From Phycisphaerales bacterium (GTDB lineage: Bacteria > Planctomycetota > Phycisphaerae > Phycisphaerales > SM1A02), in assembly GCA_029268515.1 (NCBI GenBank), contig JAQWNP010000009.1, positions 1 to 45,815 of the forward strand: a DNA stretch of 45,815 nucleotides, given 5' to 3'. Shown in pieces: positions 17,717 through 25,883 of this stretch (positions are counted from its first letter, which is position 1; each line of letters begins with the position of its first letter). The translations under genes were made by a program, and so were the position numbers. Under the pieces are notes generated by a model. It did not search any database, was not told where the DNA came from, and saw only the letters and a list, made by a program, of their open reading frames with translations.

Positions 17717-18931
17717 CTAACAAACTCTTTTTGGAAGAGATTCAGTCAACCAACTCAAGATCACGCAGGCCGTTGCCACAACCATAACGATACCGCCTAT
17801 CAGGAACAACGTTGGGTAAGACACGCCTCGTGACAGCATAGAACTGAGCCCATAGCTTCCAGCTATCCATCCAAATGCCGCACTAAAAGTGATCAAGCCC
17901 CAATAGTGTGCGTGTCGTGATAAATCAACAATGTCGCGGGTGCGCAATGCTGTCAGCGCTACACATTGAAACAAGAATACACCGTTAAGAAATCCAGCTG
18001 CGGTCACCAAAACAAGTGAACTCGTCCACAGCACCATAAAAATAGATAGAACTCCAATGAGATAATTGAAAACCAAAGCTAATTGATTTCCCATAAAGCG
18101 ACTCATGATGCCACCTAAAATAGCTCCGACAAAGCAGCCCACACCATAAAGAGAAAACAAGGTACTACTCAAACCGATACCGGCTTTGAGATACACATGC
18201 ATATAGTCAACTAAAAAGATCGCGTGGGGTGTCACCGCCACGGCGGCTAGCACATACGCCATACCCAAAAAGAAGAGTGGTAGTTTTTTGCATGAATCCA
18301 GCGCCTCTAGGGCTTTATTTCGCTTTTCCGGGGTACCAGCTGCAGTTGAAATCAGGCGCCAACTGACAATACCCCCGACCAGCGTCAAAACCGCCTCAAA
18401 GAGCCAACCATCTCTCGGCCCCTGCCCAACAAAGTAAGGCAAGAACAGGCTGACAAATACGATCGCGGCTCCGGCACCACTAAAGATAATCCCACCACAA
18501 ATGCTCTTTGCCTGGTCAGATACATGCTTCAGCATCACTGCTGGCGTATGAATGATGAGTGCCGCGCCGCCAAGGCCCGTGATAAAACGACCCACCGCCA
18601 GCCAAACAAAGCCTATGTCCCATGCACATATGAGCAGCCCTGTAAATGCCGCAAGCAGAGACCAACGCATAAGTGGACGGACACTGACCACACGCGGGAG
18701 CCAAATAGCCACTGCACAGCCAGTCATATACCCAAGAAAGTTACAAGCTCCCAAGTACCCAGCGCCCGCTTTATCAACCCACCCCGCCTCGATAATTGAT
18801 GGCACGATCGGCGTGTAAGCAAATCTCGCCATGCACAAACCAATAGCTATTAAGCAGAACCCCGCAATCGTTGCATAGGCAAGACTGAGCTGTCGCTCTG
18901 GCATATACCTGGAAGCTATTGAAGTGTTCAT
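17717..18931 (-). CDS. YbfB/YjiJ-type MFS transporter, paralogue 1
   Basis: 404 aa, about twelve membrane segments. The start region (CLIAIGLCMARFAYTPIVPS) is typical of the YbfB/YjiJ group of the major facilitator superfamily, and RFITGLGGAALIIHTPAVML and RDIVDLSRHAHYWGLITFSA are shared almost position by position with the neighbour at 18994-20178. The two are tandem duplicates on the same strand, 62 bp apart. The N-terminus could also start at internal ATG (MPERQ). Substrate unknown. Confidence 0.82.
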   Translation of the reverse strand: MNTSIASRYMPERQLSLAYATIAGFCLIAIGLCMARFAYTPIVPSIIEAGWVDKAGAGYLGACNFLGYMTGCAVAIWLPRVVSVRPLMRWSLLAAFTGLLICAWDIGFVWLAVGRFITGLGGAALIIHTPAVMLKHVSDQAKSICGGIIFSGAGAAIVFVSLFLPYFVGQGPRDGWLFEAVLTLVGGIVSWRLISTAAGTPEKRNKALEALDSCKKLPLFFLGMAYVLAAVAVTPHAIFLVDYMHVYLKAGIGLSSTLFSLYGVGCFVGAILGGIMSRFMGNQLALVFNYLIGVLSIFMVLWTSSLVLVTAAGFLNGVFLFQCVALTALRTRDIVDLSRHAHYWGLITFSAAFGWIAGSYGLSSMLSRGVSYPTLFLIGGIVMVVATACVILSWLTESLPKRVC

Positions 18932-18993
18932 TGAAAGTGCGTTTCCGATACCACGATAACCGTCGTAAGTTCAACCGATTGTTACATTATTTT

Positions 18994-20178
18994 TTAGTCG
19001 ACTTTTCGGCAAGTCCACGATGACACAAGGATGAGAATCAAACCCATAATCAAAGCGACCTCCGCCACCATGAATAGATTGATGTATTCAAATCCAAGTG
19101 ATAGCAGGGCTGACATGCCATAACTACCCACCAAGAGCCCGGAACCGAATGCGAGCGTCAACAAACCCCAGTAATGAGGATGCCGATTCAAGCCAACAAA
19201 TTCACGAGTACGCATCGAAGTCAGTGGCACACACTGCAATAGGAAGAAACCAATCAAAAACGCTGATCCCGTCACGATGGTTAACGAACTAAAGATCAAT
19301 ACCAGTGCCACTGCAATAGCACCTATCAAATAGTTGATCGATAAGCTCAGTCGTGTGCCCAGAAACTTACTAGCCACACCTGAAGTCAGTGCTCCGACAG
19401 CACATCCAATACCAAAGATAGCAAATAAAGAACTACTTCCGCTCGCAGATACGCCGAGATCACGATGCATATAATCGGTCAAGAACAGTGTGTGCGGAAT
19501 AACGCCAATGGCAGCCAACACATAAGCCGCTGACAAGACAAACAGACGTACGCGCTCTTTTCGTTCAATTGGCTCATATACCAAACTACTTACATGACGT
19601 TCATTCGAAGACGACGAAATAAGATGCCACCCAATAACGACCATAAGTAGAGTAAGCGCGCTCTCAAACAACCAACCATCACGAGGTCCATTCGTAATAA
19701 AATATGGAAGAAACAAGCTCACCGACATGGTCAATACACCTGCACCGCTAAAGGCGATTCCACCACAAATACTCTTGTATTTATCGTCAATACATTGAAG
19801 CATGATTGCTGGCGTATGGATCACGAATGCGGCACCTGCTAACCCAGCTAAGAATCTACCTATTGCCAGCCAGATAAAGCCAAAGTCCCATGCACACATC
19901 GTGAGGCCTATGACAGCCAAGAAAGTCGAGGTGCGCATCAACAATCGAATACCGATCAGATTCGGTAGACATATTCCAGCTACACATGCGATGATATAAC
20001 CGAGGCAATTGAAACCACCGAGATAGCCCGCCTGCGCTCGATCAACCCACTTTGCATCAATGAGCGAAGGGATGAGTGGCGTGTATGCAAAGCGACAAAG
20101 GCAGAGCCCAGTAGCAACCAGACAAAAACCAGCAATGGTCGCATAGATGGGGCTTGGGCGGTCCTTTGGCATTACCAA
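18994..20178 (-). CDS. YbfB/YjiJ-type MFS transporter, paralogue 2
   Basis: 394 aa, about twelve membrane segments. Shared blocks with the downstream paralogue include CLVATGLCLCRFAYTPLIPS, KSICGGIAFSGAGVL, NGPRDGWLFESALTLL and RHPHYWGLLTLAFGSG. It is the upstream member of the tandem pair and sits just across from tRNA-Leu, which is on the opposite strand. Two copies in tandem suggest dosage or substrate divergence after duplication. Confidence 0.82.
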   Translation of the reverse strand: MVMPKDRPSPIYATIAGFCLVATGLCLCRFAYTPLIPSLIDAKWVDRAQAGYLGGFNCLGYIIACVAGICLPNLIGIRLLMRTSTFLAVIGLTMCAWDFGFIWLAIGRFLAGLAGAAFVIHTPAIMLQCIDDKYKSICGGIAFSGAGVLTMSVSLFLPYFITNGPRDGWLFESALTLLMVVIGWHLISSSSNERHVSSLVYEPIERKERVRLFVLSAAYVLAAIGVIPHTLFLTDYMHRDLGVSASGSSSLFAIFGIGCAVGALTSGVASKFLGTRLSLSINYLIGAIAVALVLIFSSLTIVTGSAFLIGFFLLQCVPLTSMRTREFVGLNRHPHYWGLLTLAFGSGLLVGSYGMSALLSLGFEYINLFMVAEVALIMGLILILVSSWTCRKVD

Positions 20179-20249
20179 ACAGTCTAACTAGCATCCACCC
20201 GTTGCATACCCTCAACGAACGGGTAAGATCGGACCCCCAAACACCAAGA

Positions 20250-20335
20250 GCGGGTGTGGCGAAATTGGCAGACGCGCATGGTTCAGGTCCATGTGGGAGT
20301 AAAATCCCGTGGAGGTTCGAGTCCTCTCACCCGCA
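20250..20335 (+). tRNA. tRNA-Leu (anticodon CAG)
   Basis: 86 nt with a long variable arm, as in Leu tRNAs. Acceptor GCGGGTG pairs with CACCCGC, anticodon stem CATGG/CCATG with loop TTCAGGT (anticodon CAG), T-loop GTTCGAGTC, discriminator A. CCA is not encoded. Confidence 0.96.
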
Positions 20336-20359
20336 TTCTTATTGACCTTTGATTTAATA

Positions 20360-20400
20360 ATAAAGAAGCGGCGATGCTACAAGCCTCGCCGCTTCTTTAT
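20360..20400. terminator. Perfect 15-bp hairpin, bidirectional terminator between tRNA-Leu and recA
   Basis: ATAAAGAAGCGGCGA pairs without mismatch with its complement at 20386-20400 around an 11-base loop. The A/T-rich ends give a T-run on both strands, so it can end the tRNA-Leu transcript (plus) and the recA transcript (minus). Confidence 0.88.
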
Positions 20401-20448
20401 CGTGAGCGTGTTGTCTCTATTTTCCCAGGAACCTAAGAGCCTCGCACA

Positions 20449-21732
20449 CTAGGCGTTCGTTAATTCACCTTCTGGCTTCGTCTCAACTTCCACATGAGGC
20501 ACCTCGTTTACATCAACTTCGGTGGTAGGATTTTCCCCAGTATCAAGCAATCCTTTTTGTTTAAGAATCTCATGCTTAATCTCTGCGAACAAATCTGGGT
20601 TCTCGCGTAAGAATGCCTTAGAGTTCTCACGCCCTTGGCCTAGCCGCAGACCTCCCTTGCTAAACCAAGCACCTGACTTCTGAACAATCCCCTCTGTCAC
20701 CGCCAGATCTAGTAGATCACCTGAAGCACTAATTCCTTCATTAAACATAATGTCAAACTCAGCATCACGGAATGGTGGCGCCAACTTATTTTTAACAACA
20801 CGAGCTCGCACACGGTTTCCGACATTTTCATCACCGTCTTTGATGGCACTGATACGTCGAATATCTATACGAACCGATGAGTAGAACTTTAAGGCACGTC
20901 CACCTGGTGTCGTTTCAGGGCTGCCAAACATGACACCGATCTTCTCACGAAGCTGATTGATGAAGATCACCGTACAGTCACTCTTTGCAATCGCGCCCGT
21001 CAGCTTGCGTAGCGCTTGACTCATAAGCCGCGCCTGCAGACCAACATGACTTGCGCCCATTTCGCCTTCAATTTCCGCTCTTGGAATCAATGCTGCCACT
21101 GAATCAATAACCACAACATCAACAGCATTAGAGCGAACCAAAAGTTCACAGATTTCTAAAGCCTGCTCACCCGTATCTGGCTGAGAAACCAAAAGATCTT
21201 CTAATTCCACGCCAATACGCCGGGCCCAACTTGGATCTAGCGCATGTTCAGCATCAATGAATGCAGCCACCCCACCTGCCTTCTGTGCGCTGGCTACAAC
21301 GGTGAGAGCTAAAGTGGTCTTACCTGATGACTCAGGCCCATAGACCTCCACAACTCGGCCACGGGGAACACCACGTCCACCCAAGGCCAGATCAAGGCTT
21401 AAGGTACCTGTAGAGGTGCCTTGCACGACCTTAGGTACTCCATCGAGCCGCATGATCGAACCGATTCCGAACATCTTGTCTATTTGGCCAATGGCTCGGT
21501 CGAGTCCCTCACTCGGAACACCTGTTTGGTCTTGGGATGTCTTCTTTTTACTACCCTTTGCGGCTCCGCCGCTCGTCTTTCTTGCCACGTCCTTGCCCTC
21601 TTTTGCGAGCTTTCCCTTGGTCCCATTGGCCTTATGGCCTTTCAAACGGCCTCCTGCCGTTGCTAATGGGGGCTTATTGGTGTCTATTGTACCTGCGTTC
21701 TTCGACTGCTTTGACTTCGTGGCAAAAACCAT
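20449..21732 (-). CDS. recA: RecA recombinase with ~65-residue lysine-rich N-terminal extension
   Basis: 427 aa, compared with about 350 for typical RecA. The core starts near residue 75 ([20 protein letters not shown]). The Walker A motif GPESSGKT is at 132-139 (66-73 in E. coli), followed by [20 protein letters not shown], so the recombinase is complete. The first ~70 residues are low-complexity and rich in Lys, Gly, Thr and Ala ([18 protein letters not shown]). No ATG lies between the start and the core, so the extension is probably translated, although an in-frame GTG exists near residue 49. The C-terminus is acidic and ends ELTNA, as usual for RecA. A LexA-type box upstream was looked for but not clear. 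Confidence 0.95.
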   Translation of the reverse strand: MVFATKSKQSKNAGTIDTNKPPLATAGGRLKGHKANGTKGKLAKEGKDVARKTSGGAAKGSKKKTSQDQTGVPSEGLDRAIGQIDKMFGIGSIMRLDGVPKVVQGTSTGTLSLDLALGGRGVPRGRVVEVYGPESSGKTTLALTVVASAQKAGGVAAFIDAEHALDPSWARRIGVELEDLLVSQPDTGEQALEICELLVRSNAVDVVVIDSVAALIPRAEIEGEMGASHVGLQARLMSQALRKLTGAIAKSDCTVIFINQLREKIGVMFGSPETTPGGRALKFYSSVRIDIRRISAIKDGDENVGNRVRARVVKNKLAPPFRDAEFDIMFNEGISASGDLLDLAVTEGIVQKSGAWFSKGGLRLGQGRENSKAFLRENPDLFAEIKHEILKQKGLLDTGENPTTEVDVNEVPHVEVETKPEGELTNA

Positions 21733-21920
21733 GATTTATCCTTATCTGCAACGGGAAAATGTTCTTTATGTTCGGCTTTCGATAGGGTAACTAACTCATC
21801 GGGTTCGCCAAGGTCTGTTCGGTAGTTTTTCGGGTATTTTGGGCATCTTTTTTTCAGACCGGGTCTGGCGCTCGGCTTAAATGGGATAAACCACTTCAAG
21901 GTACCGACCCTGAAGCACGT

Positions 21921-23051
21921 TTAAGGTCTGCTTACGAATGACCAAACACCAGCCAGCGGTGCTGGTTGGCTGCAGCCGGTAATCTGCGGCAGTGAGATAC
22001 TGATGCCATCGCTACTCAAAATACCCAGAGCTGCCATTGCTGCCGCTTCACGTGCTTCAATAGGAATGCCAAATTCACTAGTGCGCCGAATAGGTCTTTG
22101 AAGGGCTTCCCCCAGCAACTCTAGTAAAGCGACGTTATGTGCCCCACCACCAGCAACGAGAACTTCGCTTGTGCTGTCACGGTCAACAAACTCCTGCAAA
22201 CTATCAGCAATACTTGTTGCTACCGCTGCGGTCGCCGTGGCCTGAGAATCGTCAGGCGAAAGATGTGTAAAGAGCTGTTCTAGTTTTGGTGGAAGTTCAT
22301 CACCTGAGCCAAGTGATCTTCTTTGCCGGCGTTGCTCACAGAGAATGTCTACTGCCGCATTGAGCACTGGATCGTCAACCCTACCTCGCAAGGCAGCTTT
22401 CCCATCTAAATCATAGGAAGCATTGAGACGTACTCGAGCCAGTCCATCAAGCAGTTGATTACAACTACAGCAATCGAAGCCGGCAATACCATCAATGGTG
22501 GCGTCTGTGCTAGCTAAAGGCAACGATGTCACATTCGCAAAACCACCTAAATTCACAATCAAGCGAGGCTTATTTGGATGACGAAAAAAGACCCAGTCTG
22601 CCAACGGTGTAATTGGCGCCCCTTGCCCACCTGCTGCAAGATCAGCCTGGCGCAGATCAGAAATGACTGGAATGCCAAACTGCTGAGCAATTGGCGCTGC
22701 ATTCATTAACTGTAAAGAGAGTGGTGGGACATGGAAGAGCGTCTGCCCATGAACGGCAATGATGTCGGGCTGATACTGCTTATCGAGCACGCCAGCAATC
22801 GCCTCACTGCATACTTTGGCTAGATCCTGACTCAGTTGGCCCCATTGCACTGCCGTTTGTGCCACACCCAGGGATGCTGCTCGTAGCCGGTCTGCCAGAT
22901 CACCCATGGACACAAAATGATGAGCCTCGAAGCGTGCCTTGAGATTCAGGCCAGAGCCCTCGAATGACACCAATGCTGCATCAGCACCGTCCATGCTTGT
23001 ACCGGTCATCACTCCAATTGCTTGTCGGTGTTGAACCACTGGCTTGTCCAT
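21921..23051 (-). CDS. anmK: Anhydro-N-acetylmuramic acid kinase
   Basis: 376 aa, the normal length. The signature GVMTGTSMDGADAA is at residues 13-26. HGQTLFHVPP, the DLRQADLAAGGQGAPITPLAD loop and VNLGGFANVT follow in the family order. The enzyme opens and phosphorylates 1,6-anhydro-MurNAc during peptidoglycan recycling, giving MurNAc-6-phosphate. Its presence supports muramic acid metabolism in this organism. It stands alone between recA and the UXS gene. Confidence 0.95.
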   Translation of the reverse strand: MDKPVVQHRQAIGVMTGTSMDGADAALVSFEGSGLNLKARFEAHHFVSMGDLADRLRAASLGVAQTAVQWGQLSQDLAKVCSEAIAGVLDKQYQPDIIAVHGQTLFHVPPLSLQLMNAAPIAQQFGIPVISDLRQADLAAGGQGAPITPLADWVFFRHPNKPRLIVNLGGFANVTSLPLASTDATIDGIAGFDCCSCNQLLDGLARVRLNASYDLDGKAALRGRVDDPVLNAAVDILCEQRRQRRSLGSGDELPPKLEQLFTHLSPDDSQATATAAVATSIADSLQEFVDRDSTSEVLVAGGGAHNVALLELLGEALQRPIRRTSEFGIPIEAREAAAMAALGILSSDGISISLPQITGCSQPAPLAGVWSFVSRP

Positions 23052-23158
23052 GAAAGTATTCTCTCCACCTCACATCCCGGCCACAAGACCATCCCTGCTG
23101 TGGATCGTCTATCCTGCTTACTGATCTTCATCTCAAAGCAATTTGGAGCCCTTTCGCA

Positions 23159-24130
23159 ATGAGTAAACGAATCCTTGTCACAGGCGGTGCTGGCTTCCTA
23201 GGTTCTCACCTCTGCGATCGCCTGATTGAACGAGGTGACGAAGTGATCTGCCTCGATAATTTCTTCACAGGGACGCGATCTAATATCGCTCACCTCATTG
23301 ATCACAAGCAGTTCAGTGTCATAGAACATGACATTATCGAGCCGGCTTATATCGATGTTGACCAGATTTATAATTTAGCCTGCCCTGCGGCACCTGGGCA
23401 CTATCAATACGATCCTATTTACACCACCAAGACGTCCTTTCTTGGCACCTGGCATATGCTTGGTTTGGCAACACGGTGCAAAGCACGATTCCTGCAAGCC
23501 TCAACCAGCGAGGTCTATGGTGATCCAGATGTTGACCCACAGCCTGAAACCTATAGAGGCGCTGTGAATCCTATCGGCCCACGCGCCTGTTATGACGAAG
23601 GAAAACGCGCCGCTGAATCTCTGATTTTCGATTACCACCGGCAACATAAAGTCTGCATTAAGGTGGCGCGCATCTTCAACACCTATGGGCCTCGGATGCA
23701 TCCATTCGATGGACGTGTTGTCAGTAACTTCATTCGCCAAGCAATACACGGCGAGGACCTCACGCTCTATGGCGATGGCCAGCAAACCCGTGCCTTTTGC
23801 TACGTCAGTGATCTCGTCAGCGGTCTCATGGCATTGATGGACTCAACAGATGAGGTGACCGGCCCCATCAATTTAGGTAATCCCGGAGTGTTCACGATTC
23901 GCCAGCTTGCAGAAATGGTTGCCGCCCAAACAGACAACAAGAGTGAGATTGTTCAGACCCGGCCTCTACCAGTTGATGATCCGAAAGACCGTCGCCCTGA
24001 TATTACTCTTGCCGGCAAGATGCTCCAGTGGGAGCCAAGCATCCCACTTGAAGATGGTCTCGCTAGAACGATTGAGTGGTTCAAGTCGATCAATATCAAT
24101 GACTATGAACCGCCCACTCCGAACTACTAG
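23159..24130 (+). CDS. UDP-glucuronate decarboxylase (UXS), extended SDR family
   Basis: 323 aa. The NAD-binding motif GGAGFLG is at 9-15, STSEVYGDP at 115-123, the active-site Tyr145 and Lys149 in YDEGKRAAE, and the [18 protein letters not shown] segment, all in the order of UXS proteins. The enzyme converts UDP-glucuronate to UDP-xylose for cell-surface polysaccharides. The usual CPASP.HYQ segment reads CPAAPGHYQ here, a small deviation. It converges with the M32 peptidase gene, leaving only 25 bp between stops. Confidence 0.88.
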   Translation: MSKRILVTGGAGFLGSHLCDRLIERGDEVICLDNFFTGTRSNIAHLIDHKQFSVIEHDIIEPAYIDVDQIYNLACPAAPGHYQYDPIYTTKTSFLGTWHMLGLATRCKARFLQASTSEVYGDPDVDPQPETYRGAVNPIGPRACYDEGKRAAESLIFDYHRQHKVCIKVARIFNTYGPRMHPFDGRVVSNFIRQAIHGEDLTLYGDGQQTRAFCYVSDLVSGLMALMDSTDEVTGPINLGNPGVFTIRQLAEMVAAQTDNKSEIVQTRPLPVDDPKDRRPDITLAGKMLQWEPSIPLEDGLARTIEWFKSININDYEPPTPNY

Positions 24131-24155
24131 GCTTTCATCAGCACAAATGGAATCA

Positions 24156-25709
24156 TCAGACTCCGTATAGGGGCCGCAACTTACTCTCTAGGTGCCGGAG
24201 CAGCGGCTCTGCTGAGAGCGGCTTACCAGTAACAACCTCACACAGATCAGCAGCTCGGTACTTACGCCCTTGCTCGTGAATGTTGCTGCGAAGCCAACTG
24301 AGTAGTGTGCCAAATTCACCCTTAGAAAATGCTTCAACCATGCCTGGATGTTCCTCTACTGCCTTCTCAAAGAACTGGGCACAGTAGAGATTGCCGAGCG
24401 TATAAGTTGGGAAGTAACCCATTGATGTCATTGACCAATGGATATCCTGCAAACAGCCCTTCGAATCATCCGGCACTTCGAGCCCCAAGTAATCACGATA
24501 CTTCGTGTTCCACGCATCTGGAATATCTTTGACTTCAAGATCTCCGGCCAGAATTGCTCTTTCTAATTCAAAACGAATCATGATGTGCATGTTGTAAGTC
24601 GACTCATCAGCCTCAACGCGAATGAAGTCCGGCTTCACAATGTTCGCCCCACCATAGACATCATCAAAGCTCAATGATGATACAGATGCACCAAAATGCT
24701 CTTTCAGTAACGGATGGCACCATCGCCAGAAAGACTCACTGCGACCAACCTGATTTTCCCACATGCGGCTTTGTGATTCATGAATGCCAAGTGAGACTGC
24801 TCGCCCCATTGGCGTTCCAATATGCTTGGTCAGAAGTCCCTGCTCATAGAGGCCATGTCCTACCTCATGCATCGTTGACCCCAATGCATCATTCACATTC
24901 GCTTCATGGAATCGGGTTGTCATACGAATATCATTGCAATGAGAACCACTACAAAATGGATGGGTCGACTCATCGAGCCGGCCTCGTGAAAAATCGAAAC
25001 CGAACTGCTCTGCCACCTTGTGAACAAATAGCTTCTGTTCTGAAACAGGGATAGCGACTTCGTTAAAAGCATTACTCGGCCCATGACTTGAGCCCATGAT
25101 GTCATCCAACAGTCCCTGCAACTGTTTACGCAATGGCGTAAACACTGACTCAACCCATGCTGCGGTACAACCTGGCTCATAATCCTCAGCCAGTGCATCC
25201 CAAGGCTCACCACCCTCAGCCCAACCATAACACGCTGCCTTGCGGCGCAACATATCGATGATCTTGGATAAAACCGGCGCAAACTCAGAGAAGTTCTTAT
25301 TGGCACGAGCCTTTTTCCAAGTATGCATGCCTTCACTACTAAGCTTCGCTTCCTCTTGAACTAATGCTGCGGGCAACTTTGTTCTTCGATCCAATGCCCA
25401 GCGAAACTCCCGCAAATTGACTGCGGTAACACTCATTGGATCAGAAGTCAGATCGTTATCTGCCTCACATTCCGCAAGTGCGTCAGCAAATTCTTTACTT
25501 GTACCCATCTCATGTTCAATTTTGGCAAGAAGCGCTAACTGATCGCTGCGATAGGCAAGCCCACCTTCTGGCATCAACACTTCTTGATCCCAACCAAGCA
25601 TGCTCAAGCTACCGCCGATCAGATCGTTTTCACGAGCAAGGGTAATCAGCTTGGTGTAGCACATCGGATAAGAGGTTTTTGAGGGGGGAACCGAAGTAGC
25701 AGTACTCAT
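24156..25709 (-). CDS. M32-family metallocarboxypeptidase (carboxypeptidase Taq type)
   Basis: 517 aa from the ATG at 25709, which is preceded by AAGGAG at the right spacing; a longer TTG-initiated frame is less likely. The zinc motif HEVGH is at residues 281-285, with STMHEVGHGLYEQGL, DESTHPFCSG and the N-terminal GWDQEVLMP all characteristic of M32. The family trims residues from peptide C-termini in the cytoplasm; no signal peptide is seen. It stands alone, convergent with the UXS gene. Confidence 0.93.
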   Translation of the reverse strand: MSTATSVPPSKTSYPMCYTKLITLARENDLIGGSLSMLGWDQEVLMPEGGLAYRSDQLALLAKIEHEMGTSKEFADALAECEADNDLTSDPMSVTAVNLREFRWALDRRTKLPAALVQEEAKLSSEGMHTWKKARANKNFSEFAPVLSKIIDMLRRKAACYGWAEGGEPWDALAEDYEPGCTAAWVESVFTPLRKQLQGLLDDIMGSSHGPSNAFNEVAIPVSEQKLFVHKVAEQFGFDFSRGRLDESTHPFCSGSHCNDIRMTTRFHEANVNDALGSTMHEVGHGLYEQGLLTKHIGTPMGRAVSLGIHESQSRMWENQVGRSESFWRWCHPLLKEHFGASVSSLSFDDVYGGANIVKPDFIRVEADESTYNMHIMIRFELERAILAGDLEVKDIPDAWNTKYRDYLGLEVPDDSKGCLQDIHWSMTSMGYFPTYTLGNLYCAQFFEKAVEEHPGMVEAFSKGEFGTLLSWLRSNIHEQGRKYRAADLCEVVTGKPLSAEPLLRHLESKLRPLYGV

Positions 25710-25821
25710 AGGGCGACTCCTTGGGCACAATGATGAGATGAGGTTCGATCAGCACCCCATCATAACTTGAAGAACCAAAAAAGCCCAAGCCCGAAACATC
25801 CCACTGAGCTCAAAAAAGAAC

Positions 25822-25852
25822 CAGCCCGTGAGGCTGAAGGCCTCACGGGCTG
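25822..25852 (-). terminator. Strong terminator of the FKBP-ankyrin lipoprotein gene
   Basis: A perfect 13-bp stem (CAGCCCGTGAGGC and its complement) with a five-base loop. On the minus strand it is followed by GGTTCTTTTTTG. It lies about 30 bp after the stop at 25884. Confidence 0.9.
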
Positions 25853-25883
25853 AAAAATCTCAGTACAGATAAATGCAAAAAGG

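Noticed and set aside
21733-21830. LexA-type SOS box upstream of recA
   Set aside because: GAACATAAAGAACA is a direct repeat, not the inverted repeat expected of a known LexA box.
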